The translations under genes and the position numbers were made by a program. From Anaerolineales bacterium (GTDB taxonomy: Bacteria; Chloroflexota; Anaerolineae; Anaerolineales; Villigracilaceae): DNA of 6,092 bases. Each line of letters begins with the position of its first letter. The stretch's first letter is position 1. The notes below the pieces were generated by a model, which searched no databases, was not told the DNA's origin, and was given only the letters and a program-made list of their open reading frames with translations. Below are positions 1 to 4,794 of the stretch, piece after piece. The stretch is taken from NCBI GenBank assembly GCA_016789205.1, contig JAEURF010000111.1:1-6092 (forward strand), in the 5' to 3' direction.

Positions 1-1
1 C

Positions 2-190
2 ATTATTGGGATTATTTTGTCTGCCCTGTTGGCAAGCCGATTAACCAAACTTGTTATAACCAAATACAATTGGAATGCTATTTTGGCAGTGATTGTGTCG
101 TTTATAGCAAGTATTACTTTGGGGTTTGTGCTTCAGGTAATTGGATTTATTTTAGCAATCATTGTCGCTGATATTTTATGGCCCCTATAA
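2..190 (+). CDS. C-terminal end of an unidentified membrane protein (5' end outside window)
   Basis: An open frame runs from the left edge to a TAA at 188-190 and gives 62 residues, with no start codon needed inside the window. The peptide is very hydrophobic. A first segment (about residues 1-12, beginning IIGIILSALLA) is followed by a short basic and polar stretch (SRLTKLVITKYNWN). A long second hydrophobic region (about residues 27-62) may hold two closely packed membrane helices and ends DILWPL. I do not recognise the family. It could be a small integral membrane protein like its neighbours, but no function can be assigned. Its stop lies 15 nt before the next start, with the ribosome site of that gene in between, so it is probably co-transcribed with the DUF3592 gene downstream. 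Confidence 0.6.
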   Translation: MIGIILSALLASRLTKLVITKYNWNAILAVIVSFIASITLGFVLQVIGFILAIIVADILWPL

Positions 191-205
191 ATGGAGAATT
201 AAACT

Positions 206-658
206 ATGCCTGATATGACAATAACAATTTGTGTGGCGGTTCCGCTTTTATTACTTTCTTTTGGTATGTTCGTGGGCAATATTTTGTTTACACTTCGAGC
301 AGAAAGAACGACTGGTATTGTCGTAGACTATGAAACGCGCCGTGGAAATAAAGGTGGAGCAACACAGGCTGAAGTGGTTGAGTTTCAAGGACCGGATGGC
401 AAAACTGTTCGGTTTGTAGAAAAAACATCAAGAAGTAGATTTATTATGAACACCGGGCATAGTGTCAATGTTTTATATGACCCTGATAAACCTGAAAAAG
501 CCCGCATCAATTCTTTTTGGACGTTGTATATTTCTCCCATCATTTTACTTATCGTCGGTTTGAGTCTATTAATTTTTAACTTGCCGATGTTTAGTGGTTT
601 GGGTGAAAATATTTTGAATTGGTTGCAAAACTTTATTTCGAAGGTTCCATTTTTATAA
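206..658 (+). CDS. DUF3592 domain membrane protein (first of two paralogues)
   Basis: This 150-residue protein has a membrane helix at about residues 6-29, an exported or cytoplasmic beta-rich section at about 34-103, and a second helix at about 107-126. A final amphipathic or hydrophobic tail covers about 133-150. The middle section has the DUF3592 pattern: a GIVVDYE strand, a hydrophobic strand ending in a DGK turn, then GHSVNVLYDPDKPEKARI. The function of DUF3592 proteins is not established. GGAG at 193-196 lies 9 nt before the ATG and supports this start, though Met4 is an in-frame alternative. The gene at 1101-1532 shares the same layout and the VLY-[DE]-P-x-x-P-E-x-AR motif, so the two are likely duplicates separated by the lipocalin-like gene. 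The family call is confident; the role is unknown. Confidence 0.85.
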   Translation: MPDMTITICVAVPLLLLSFGMFVGNILFTLRAERTTGIVVDYETRRGNKGGATQAEVVEFQGPDGKTVRFVEKTSRSRFIMNTGHSVNVLYDPDKPEKARINSFWTLYISPIILLIVGLSLLIFNLPMFSGLGENILNWLQNFISKVPFL

Positions 659-1090
659 ATGAAAAATTCTGTAATCGGTGTCTGGAAATTGCTTCGGTTT
701 GAGTTCCAAGCGGAAGGTGGCAGAGTCATCTATCCCTATGGGAAAGAGGCGCGCGGGTCTTTCATCTACGCTAAATCAAATCGTTTTTCTGTGCAGTTGA
801 TGCGAGTTGACCGTCCCAAATTCCAAATCGCTGACCAACAACAAGGCACAGTGGAAGAGACGTTGGCGAGTTATCGCGGTTCGATTTCTTATTTTGGAAC
901 ATATCAAGTGAATGAAGAAAAAGGAATTATTGTTCATGTTGTGGAGGGTTCAATTTTCCCGAACATGGAAGGTACGGAACAGATTCGTTATTTTGAATTG
1001 AAAGAAAATCTTTTGCAATTACGCACGCCAACTTTTAAGGTGGCGGGTGAAGTGACGTTTGGTATTTTGCTTTGGGAACGTATTGAATAA
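659..1090 (+). CDS. Lipocalin-like domain protein (Lipocalin_5 type)
   Basis: The protein has 143 residues and no signal peptide or membrane helix, so it is probably cytoplasmic. Its pattern matches the lipocalin-like domain family: an opening VIGVWKLLRFEF (residues 5-16), a PYGKEARGSFIYA turn (26-38), SVQLMRVDRP (44-53), ISYFGTYQVNEEKG (76-89), and HVVEGSIFPNMEGTEQIRYFEL (93-114). Family members are predicted small beta-barrels that may bind a hydrophobic ligand; the ligand and reaction are unknown. The ATG follows the TAA of the upstream DUF3592 gene with no gap, and the nearest purine-rich site (AAGG at 641-644) is too far upstream to be ideal. Translation is therefore probably coupled to the upstream gene. 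Its length fits a stand-alone domain. Confidence 0.82.
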   Translation: MKNSVIGVWKLLRFEFQAEGGRVIYPYGKEARGSFIYAKSNRFSVQLMRVDRPKFQIADQQQGTVEETLASYRGSISYFGTYQVNEEKGIIVHVVEGSIFPNMEGTEQIRYFELKENLLQLRTPTFKVAGEVTFGILLWERIE

Positions 1091-1100
1091 AGGAGAAACG

Positions 1101-1532
1101 ATGTCTGCTGATTTAATTATTGGAATTGTGTTTAGTTTGATAGGTGGATTAATGGCGTTAATTGCTGTATTTCTTTTTGTGCGTACCAGAATGTTTATGA
1201 ACACTGCGCAAGAAGTAAAAGGCACAGTGGTTCGCATGGTCTATAGTCATAGTTCAGATGGTGGTGGTGGATATTCACCTGTGTATCAATTCAAAACCAT
1301 TGAAGGGCGATTGGTTGAAAAACAAGATAGTTTATCTAGCAATCCGCCAATGTTTAAGGAGGGGCAGACGATTGATGTTTTATACGAACCTGCTAACCCA
1401 GAAAATGCTCGCATTAAAAAATGGATGAGTTTATATTTCTTGCCATTACTGCTCGGCGGCATGGGATTAATTTTCGGTGGCATTGGTGTGGTATTGCTCA
1501 TTTTCCGTTTGTTAGATTCGTTAAATATTTAA
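1101..1532 (+). CDS. DUF3592 domain membrane protein (second paralogue)
   Basis: I start this gene at ATG 1101, which has an AGGAG at 1091-1095 with 5 nt spacing. The frame stays open back to a TTG at 1059, but that extension lies inside the lipocalin-like gene and has no ribosome site. The product is 143 residues: helix at about 4-27, soluble beta section at about 38-106 with GTVVRMVYSH, a glycine-rich turn (DGGGG, 53-57), SPVYQF and GQTIDVLYEPANPENARI, then a second long helix at about 110-136. The DUF3592 pattern is clear and resembles the protein at 206-658. It is probably the last gene of the run that begins at the left edge. No convincing terminator follows; the next gene has its own promoter. 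Confidence 0.85.
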   Translation: MSADLIIGIVFSLIGGLMALIAVFLFVRTRMFMNTAQEVKGTVVRMVYSHSSDGGGGYSPVYQFKTIEGRLVEKQDSLSSNPPMFKEGQTIDVLYEPANPENARIKKWMSLYFLPLLLGGMGLIFGGIGVVLLIFRLLDSLNI

Positions 1533-1544
1533 ATAAAATCATCA

Positions 1545-1573
1545 TTGCCCGAAAAGAAAATTTGTTCTATAAT
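1545..1573 (+). promoter_or_regulatory. Sigma-70-type promoter for the AraC-family gene
   Basis: TTGCCC at 1545-1550 matches the -35 consensus at four of six positions. It is separated by exactly 17 nt from TATAAT at 1568-1573, a perfect -10. Transcription would be expected to begin near 1579-1582, only about 12-15 nt before the ATG at 1594. The very short leader matters for reading the palindrome at 1575-1600. Confidence 0.75.
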
Positions 1574-1574
1574 C

Positions 1575-1600
1575 AAATCATGGAGATTGACCCATGATTT
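1575..1600. repeat. Perfect 9-bp inverted repeat over the start region of the AraC-family gene
   Basis: AAATCATGG (1575-1583) is repeated in inverted orientation as CCATGATTT (1592-1600) with an 8-nt spacer. The element covers the predicted transcription start, the GGAG ribosome site (1582-1585) and the ATG (1594). If transcription starts near 1580, the 5' arm would be largely absent from the RNA. A DNA operator, for autoregulation or another regulator, is then more likely than an RNA hairpin. Part of the symmetry comes from CATG being self-complementary, but that explains only four of the nine pairs. Confidence 0.55.
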
Positions 1601-2424
1601 TTCAATTTCACATTCCAAGTTTTCCACTCAACGATTATGTTGAGCGTATTTTTTATTATGAAGGTCTATCACCTACGCATAACTTAGACCGTTTTCTTCC
1701 CGATGGCAATACCGAAATTATCATCAACTTAAACGAAACACCACAAGCCATTCATCACAACCAAACATTAGATCAAATTCAAACTTGCAAACGAGTTTGG
1801 GTTAGTGGTGTGCGAACAAAACCAATTACGATTCCTTCGGGCAAAGGCAATCGTATGTTGGTGATTGCATTTCGCAAAGGCAAAGGTTTTCCATTTTATC
1901 CATTGCCGATGAACGAAATCAGTGACCATGTTCTTGAAGCGGATTTAATATTTAGGCACAGCATTTTAGATTTACGTGAGCAATTACTCGCCTCTTCATC
2001 TACGGGACACATGTTTCTGCTTACTGAAACTTTTCTTTTAACCCGTGCTGGATTCAACTCACTACAAGCAGATTCTTTTTCCCGTTGCATTGACTATGCC
2101 ATTACACAAATTATCAAATCGCCGAATCAACTTTGTTTAGAAAAACTAAGCGACGAAATTGGATATTCACAAAAACATTTTATTCATTTATTCAAATCTC
2201 AAGTCGGGCTAACCCCAAAACAATATATGAAAATTATGCGCTTTCAAAAAGCCATCTTAGAAATTGAATCCGATCATTCGTATGATTGGTCTTTCATCGC
2301 CCACAAAAGCGGATTTTATGACCAATCTCATTTCATTCATGATTTCAAAGAGTTTTCTGGTTTTACCCCGAATGAATATGTAAGCAAGAAAACTGATGCT
2401 TTGAATTATGTGCCTGTGAGTTAG
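1594..2424 (+). CDS. AraC-family transcriptional regulator with DUF6597-type N-terminal domain
   Basis: This is a 276-residue DNA-binding regulator. Residues about 1-130 resemble the N-terminal domain often labelled DUF6597 (LNDYVERIFYYEG, RFLPDGNTEIIINL, VWVSGVRTKPITIPSGKGNRMLVIAFRKGKGFPF), a likely sensor or effector-binding part. Residues about 163-265 form the AraC double helix-turn-helix: the first HTH at about 181-203 (LEKLSDEIGYSQKHFIHLFK), a linker helix with RFQKAILEIE, and the second HTH at about 232-253 (FIAHKSGFYDQSHFIHDFKE) followed by SGFTPNEYV. Length is typical. GGAG at 1582-1585, 8 nt upstream, supports the start. It has its own promoter at 1545-1573. Its target is not visible; the adjacent DUF1761 gene, or its own promoter, are candidates by position only. 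No effector can be inferred. Confidence 0.92.
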   Translation: MIFQFHIPSFPLNDYVERIFYYEGLSPTHNLDRFLPDGNTEIIINLNETPQAIHHNQTLDQIQTCKRVWVSGVRTKPITIPSGKGNRMLVIAFRKGKGFPFYPLPMNEISDHVLEADLIFRHSILDLREQLLASSSTGHMFLLTETFLLTRAGFNSLQADSFSRCIDYAITQIIKSPNQLCLEKLSDEIGYSQKHFIHLFKSQVGLTPKQYMKIMRFQKAILEIESDHSYDWSFIAHKSGFYDQSHFIHDFKEFSGFTPNEYVSKKTDALNYVPVS

Positions 2425-2425
2425 C

Positions 2426-2513
2426 ATGTCACCCTGAGCGATAGCGAAGGGTCTCTACCATTGGCGTAGAGATTCTTCGCTGCAAAGAGCAAGAGCGCAG
2501 CTCAGAATGACAT
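2426..2513. repeat. REP-like doublet: two inverted copies of a palindromic unit
   Basis: Two copies of one unit face each other across a 7-nt spacer (2459-2465). The left unit is 2426-2458 and the right unit, on the opposite strand, is 2466-2513. Outer ends ATGTCA/TGACAT (2426-2431, 2508-2513) and inner ends TCTCTAC/GTAGAGA (2452-2458, 2466-2472) are inverted repeats. Each unit is itself an imperfect hairpin. The left pairs ACCCT...AGGGT (2431-2435 with 2448-2452) plus GC/GC, around two mismatches and a GATA loop. The right pairs ATTCT...AGAAT (2472-2476 with 2504-2508) plus GC/GC, around the same mismatches and a longer loop. The core (TTCTGAGC and GCGAAGAA) resembles a dispersed intergenic repeat I know from many genomes. 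No coding potential is seen. Confidence 0.8.
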
Positions 2514-2560
2514 AATGAAACAAGGTAAATTTTTTACAATACACAATCATTTGTCTCCAC

Positions 2561-2566
2561 TATGAT
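2561..2566 (+). promoter_or_regulatory. Possible -10 element for the DUF1761 gene
   Basis: TATGAT at 2561-2566 matches five of six -10 positions and lies 34 nt before the ATG, a sensible distance. No good -35 lies at 16-18 nt: AATACA at 2538-2543 matches only half the consensus, and TTTACA at 2533-2538 is 22 nt away. The promoter may be weak or depend on an activator, possibly the neighbouring AraC-type protein; this is only an inference from position. Confidence 0.3.
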
Positions 2567-2599
2567 ATGTTCAAATCTATCTCACAGGAGACATAAATC

Positions 2600-3007
2600 A
2601 TGGAAAACTTATATATTAACCATCTCGCAGTTTTTGTTTGTGCAATTCTCAACTTGGCATTGGGAGCACTTTGGTATTCACCTATCCTCTTTTATAAAGG
2701 CTGGCTTGCTGAAACCAAATTAACTGAAGAACAACTCGCCAAACAAAACCCTGCCAAAACGTATGGACTTGCTTTTCTATTTTCGCTCATTATTTCTTAC
2801 AACCTCGCCTTCTTCCTCGGCGATTCTGCGACAGATGCAGTTTGGGGAGCAACCGCAGGTTTCCTTGCGGGCTTTGGCTGGAGCACTTTAATCTTTGCCA
2901 TCATCGCTCTATTTGAGCAAAAATCTTGGAAATACATTTTCATCAACGGCGGATTCATCACTGTATATTTCACATTGATTGGTTTTATACTTGGTATCTG
3001 GCGATAA
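2600..3007 (+). CDS. DUF1761 family integral membrane protein
   Basis: The protein is 135 residues and almost entirely membrane-embedded, with four predicted helices at about 6-29, 54-73, 80-104 and 113-133. The family pattern is clear: an opening NHLAVFVCAILNLALGALWYSP (7-28), the following FYKGWL, then AxxxGFLAGFGWSTLIFAIIALFEQKSWK (86-111) and a closing INGGFITVYFTLIGFILGIW. DUF1761 proteins have no established biochemical function. Length is typical of the family. AGGAGA at 2586-2591, 8 nt before the ATG, firmly supports the start. The acidic and basic loop at about 39-53 (ETKLTEEQLAKQNPAK) is the only sizeable soluble part. The gene stands between the REP-like doublet and a strong hairpin, so it may be its own transcript. 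Confidence 0.9.
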   Translation: MENLYINHLAVFVCAILNLALGALWYSPILFYKGWLAETKLTEEQLAKQNPAKTYGLAFLFSLIISYNLAFFLGDSATDAVWGATAGFLAGFGWSTLIFAIIALFEQKSWKYIFINGGFITVYFTLIGFILGIWR

Positions 3008-3016
3008 AAATAACAC

Positions 3017-3073
3017 CGTCCCGCAGGTTTTGGAAATGAATATTATTTTTCAATCAAACCTGCGGGACGTTTT
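3017..3073 (+). terminator. 14-bp perfect hairpin with a short T run after the DUF1761 gene
   Basis: CGTCCCGCAGGTTT (3017-3030) pairs perfectly with AAACCTGCGGGACG (3056-3069), and TTTT follows at 3070-3073. It may terminate the DUF1761 transcript. The 25-nt AT-rich loop and short T run are not ideal for an intrinsic terminator, so it may instead be a dispersed palindromic repeat or an mRNA-stabilising hairpin. It ends only 8 nt before the next gene's ribosome site. Confidence 0.5.
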
Positions 3074-3090
3074 GCTAAAGGAGATAAAAA

Positions 3091-3669
3091 ATGGATACTT
3101 TAGATAAAGCCGTTCAAACTCAAATCAATAACATTCAAAAGAAGACAGGCATGTCACTTAAAGAGTTATCCGCTTTCGTAAAAAATAGCGGATTAAGTAA
3201 ACATGGGGAGATTCGTAGTATGTTGATGGAAAAATTACGTTTAGGTCATGGGGATGCAAATACACTGACACATGTAGTTCTCAAGTCTGATGGCGCAAGC
3301 GCGGCAAAAGGAAAATCAGAAGATGCCGTCTTGGATGAAATTTATTCAGGTGCAAAAGCAGGTTTTCGTCCCATTCACGAAAAGTTGATGAAAGAAATTA
3401 ACAAGTTTGGTGAATTTGAAATCGCACCAAAGAAAGGTTATGTCAGTTTGCGGCGTAAAAAACAATTTGCAATGATAGGTCCAAAAACAAACACACGCTT
3501 TGAAGTTGGTATCAATATCAAAGGTTTGAAGAAAAATGCTCGGCTTAATGAACAACCTGCAGGTAGCATGTGCAATTACACGGTCAACTTAACTGAAGCG
3601 AAAGAAGTAGATGCAGAATTAATCGCATGGATAAAATCCGCTTATGAAGGGCAGGTTAATATCAAATAA
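3091..3669 (+). CDS. DUF4287 and DUF5655 two-domain protein
   Basis: The 192-residue soluble protein has two recognisable parts. The N-terminal DUF4287 part (about residues 8-64) shows NIQKKTGMSLKEL, SGLSKHGEIRSML and LGHGDANTLTHVV. A linker rich in Ala, Gly, Ser and Lys (about 66-78) joins it to a DUF5655-type part (about 80-190) with LDEIYSGAKAGFRPIHEKLM, FEIAPKKGYVSLRRKKQFAMIGP and a closing strand and helix (LIAWIKSAYEG). This order is the common one for the family, and neither domain has an established activity. The basic KKGYVSLRRKKQF stretch could suit nucleic acid or another anionic partner, but that is a guess. AAAGGAG at 3077-3083, 7 nt from the ATG, is a strong ribosome site. No signal peptide or membrane segment is seen. 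Confidence 0.88.
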   Translation: MDTLDKAVQTQINNIQKKTGMSLKELSAFVKNSGLSKHGEIRSMLMEKLRLGHGDANTLTHVVLKSDGASAAKGKSEDAVLDEIYSGAKAGFRPIHEKLMKEINKFGEFEIAPKKGYVSLRRKKQFAMIGPKTNTRFEVGINIKGLKKNARLNEQPAGSMCNYTVNLTEAKEVDAELIAWIKSAYEGQVNIK

Positions 3670-3673
3670 TTTA

Positions 3674-3705
3674 TAGGTCACGCTTCAAGCGTGACCTACT
3701 TTTTT
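3674..3705 (+). terminator. Intrinsic terminator after the DUF4287/DUF5655 gene
   Basis: TAGGTCACGC (3674-3683) pairs perfectly with GCGTGACCTA (3689-3698) around a TTCAA loop, and six T residues follow at 3700-3705. It begins 5 nt after the stop codon. This is a textbook Rho-independent terminator. The next gene's ATG is only 16 nt past the T run, which leaves no room for a normal promoter between them. Confidence 0.85.
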
Positions 3706-3721
3706 GTGGGAAAATATAAAT

Positions 3722-4369
3722 ATGAAGCAAAATGAAATCATCCAAAAAACTGCTGAATATATAAAACAAGAATTTTCAAACGATTCATCAGGTCACGACT
3801 GGTGGCATATTTATCGCGTCTGGAAAAATGCACTCGCCATCAATGAAAATGAAAAAGCAGATTCATTCATTGTTCAACTCGCCGCTTTGTTACATGATTT
3901 AGATGATTGGAAATTTAATTCAAATGAAGATGAAACCCCGCTTCGCGCCAGACTTTGGCTTGATTCTTGCTCCGTCGAATCACACCTCGCTGATAAAGTG
4001 TGCGAAATCATCAAACATATTTCCTACAAAGGTGCAGGCGTAGAAAATAAAATGGACTCACTCGAAGGCTTCATCGTCCAAGATGCGGATAGACTCGATG
4101 CGATTGGTGCAATTGGTATTGCACGTGCCTTCGCTTATGGTGGCTATAAAAATAGAATGATGTATGACCCAGAGTCAAAACCGAATCTGCACAAAAGTTT
4201 TGAAGAATATAAAAATAGTCAAAGCGATACGATTAATCACTTTTATGAAAAGTTACTTTTACTCAAAGATAGAATGAATACAGAAACCGCAAAACGAATC
4301 GCGGAACAAAGGCATGAAGTCATGGTCAAGTTTTTAGATGATTTTATGAAGGAATGGGAAGGGAAATAA
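3722..4369 (+). CDS. HD-domain protein, predicted metal-dependent phosphohydrolase (YedJ-like)
   Basis: From ATG 3722 the product is 215 residues. It has the HD superfamily pattern: H25-D26-WWH29 with YRVWKNA, then AALLHDLDDWKF (H58-D59), a downstream His at residue 99 in IKHISYKG, and DADRLDAIGAIGIARAFAYGG (121-141) with the conserved final Asp. These His and Asp residues normally bind one or two metals for phosphate ester hydrolysis. The layout resembles the YedJ-type HD hydrolases; the substrate is unknown. The frame stays open to TTG 3704, but that lies in the terminator T run, so the ATG is preferred. Its ribosome site is weak (GGGA at 3708-3711). No promoter is seen right upstream, so expression may rely on readthrough or a promoter inside the preceding gene. 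Confidence 0.88.
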   Translation: MKQNEIIQKTAEYIKQEFSNDSSGHDWWHIYRVWKNALAINENEKADSFIVQLAALLHDLDDWKFNSNEDETPLRARLWLDSCSVESHLADKVCEIIKHISYKGAGVENKMDSLEGFIVQDADRLDAIGAIGIARAFAYGGYKNRMMYDPESKPNLHKSFEEYKNSQSDTINHFYEKLLLLKDRMNTETAKRIAEQRHEVMVKFLDDFMKEWEGK

Positions 4370-4399
4370 ATTTCCGTCAATTAATCTCAAAGATACACC

Positions 4400-4427
4400 T
4401 TGACACGATTTCAATTCCGCAGATAAT
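4400..4427 (+). promoter_or_regulatory. Sigma-70-type promoter of the pheST operon
   Basis: TTGACA at 4400-4405 is a perfect -35. It is followed after 16 nt by GATAAT at 4422-4427, five of six for the -10. Transcription should begin near 4433-4436, a few bases before Stem I of the T-box leader, which is the expected arrangement. A 9-nt direct repeat, GTCAATTAA, occurs at 4376-4384 and 4431-4439, on either side of the promoter. Confidence 0.8.
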
Positions 4428-4645
4428 TATGTCAATTAAACAAAAGGCTGTGACAGTGGAAAGTAAACTGACAGAAGTCGCTAGAGATGTGCAAAGCAAA
4501 TGGTGAAATTGCACTCGTCCGAAATCAGTTGAAGTTCCCTCTTGAGCCGTTCAGGTGAATGATTTTCTAGTAGTCTGAACCGTAATCTCAACGTTATACG
4601 AGAGGCTGATGTTTGTCAGCACAGAGTGAGTCTATTAAGACTAAC

Positions 4646-4680
4646 TTGGGTGGTACCGCGAGATTTGAGTCTCGTCCCAA
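4646..4680 (+). promoter_or_regulatory. T-box antiterminator
   Basis: TTGGG (4646-4650) pairs with CCCAA (4676-4680). GCGAGA (4658-4663) pairs with TCTCGT (4670-4675, one G-U pair). The 7-nt bulge TGGTACC (4651-4657) lies between the two helices on the 5' side. The bulge would capture the acceptor end of uncharged tRNA-Phe. The 3' strand of this structure is the 5' arm of the terminator, so only one of the two can form. Confidence 0.9.
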
Positions 4681-4701
4681 TTTTGGGACGAGACTTTTTT
4701 T
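4668..4701 (+). terminator. T-box-controlled intrinsic terminator before pheS
   Basis: The arms 4668-4679 and 4684-4695 (AGTCTCGTCCCA and TGGGACGAGACT) pair perfectly over 12 bp around a 4-nt loop, and the T run covers 4695-4701. Without uncharged tRNA-Phe it should stop transcription before pheS; the antiterminator at 4646-4680 destroys it. Confidence 0.93.
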
Positions 4702-4703
4702 AA

Positions 4704-4780
4704 TTAACCACAAAGGACACGAAGTGTCACAAAGGTTTTAATTTTTTCTTTGTGTACCTTCGTGACCCTTAGTGGTAAAA
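4704..4780. repeat. Inverted-repeat element, copy 1 (before pheS)
   Basis: The left arm, starting TTAACCACAAAGGACACGAAG (4704 onward) and ending CACAAAGG, is followed by a T-rich loop. The right arm (4748-4780) reads CTTTGTG...CTTCGTG...TTAGTGGT, roughly the reverse complement of the left arm with a few mismatches. It starts just after the T-box terminator T run and ends 6 nt before the GAGG ribosome site of pheS. A related element lies at 5861-5934. ACCACAAAGGACACGAAGG-like palindromes are a dispersed repeat type I recognise from various bacterial genomes. No protein is encoded. Confidence 0.8.
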
Positions 4781-4794
4781 AGATTGAGGTGTTT

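Larger units (their letters stand above)
4445..4701 (+). promoter_or_regulatory. T-box leader (riboswitch) sensing tRNA-Phe
   Basis: All parts of a transcriptional T-box can be traced. Stem I closes with GGCT/AGCC (4446-4449, 4545-4548). The specifier loop has the AGTA strand (4462-4465) opposite GAA (4531-4533), with AACTGA/TCAGTT above it (4466-4471, 4525-4530). The codon TTC (4535-4537) follows GAA plus one base, specifying Phe. The distal part has AGAGAT (4483-4488), GTGCAA/TTGCAC (4489-4494, 4509-4514) and a loop with TGGTG (4501-4505). Stem II pairs GTTCAG/CTGAAC (4549-4554, 4575-4580). A IIA/B pseudoknot is plausible: CGTA/TACG (4581-4584, 4597-4600) and CTC/GAG (4587-4589, 4602-4604). 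Stem III is GCTGA/TCAGC (4605-4609, 4616-4620). The T-box core is TGGGTGGTACCGCG (4647-4660). Its TGGT suits an ACCA tRNA end, fitting the A discriminator of tRNA-Phe. Confidence 0.95.

Noticed and set aside
1059..1100. TTG start for the second DUF3592 gene inside the lipocalin-like gene
   Set aside because: AGGAG at 1091-1095 points clearly to ATG 1101, and the extension adds a non-family sequence.
1533..1560. Terminator after the second DUF3592 gene
   Set aside because: The stretch is AT-rich but has no GC-containing stem followed by a T run.
3704..3721. TTG start six codons upstream for the HD-domain gene
   Set aside because: It lies in the T run of the terminator and has no ribosome site. 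ATG 3722 gives a normal N-terminus.
1594..4369. A new defence or signalling system formed by the AraC, DUF1761, DUF4287/DUF5655 and HD genes
   Set aside because: The genes are separated by hairpins and a repeat, show no coupling, and belong to common stand-alone families. Nothing in the sequence supports a joint function.
4362..4375. Small palindrome GGAAAT/ATTTCC across the stop codon of the HD gene, considered as a terminator
   Set aside because: It has a 2-nt loop, an AT-rich stem and no T run, so it is too weak to call.
4750..4794. N-terminal extension of PheS from a TTG start
   Set aside because: The extension is encoded by the right arm of the inverted repeat, has no ribosome site and does not resemble any PheS N-terminus. 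ATG 4795 has GAGG at the right distance.
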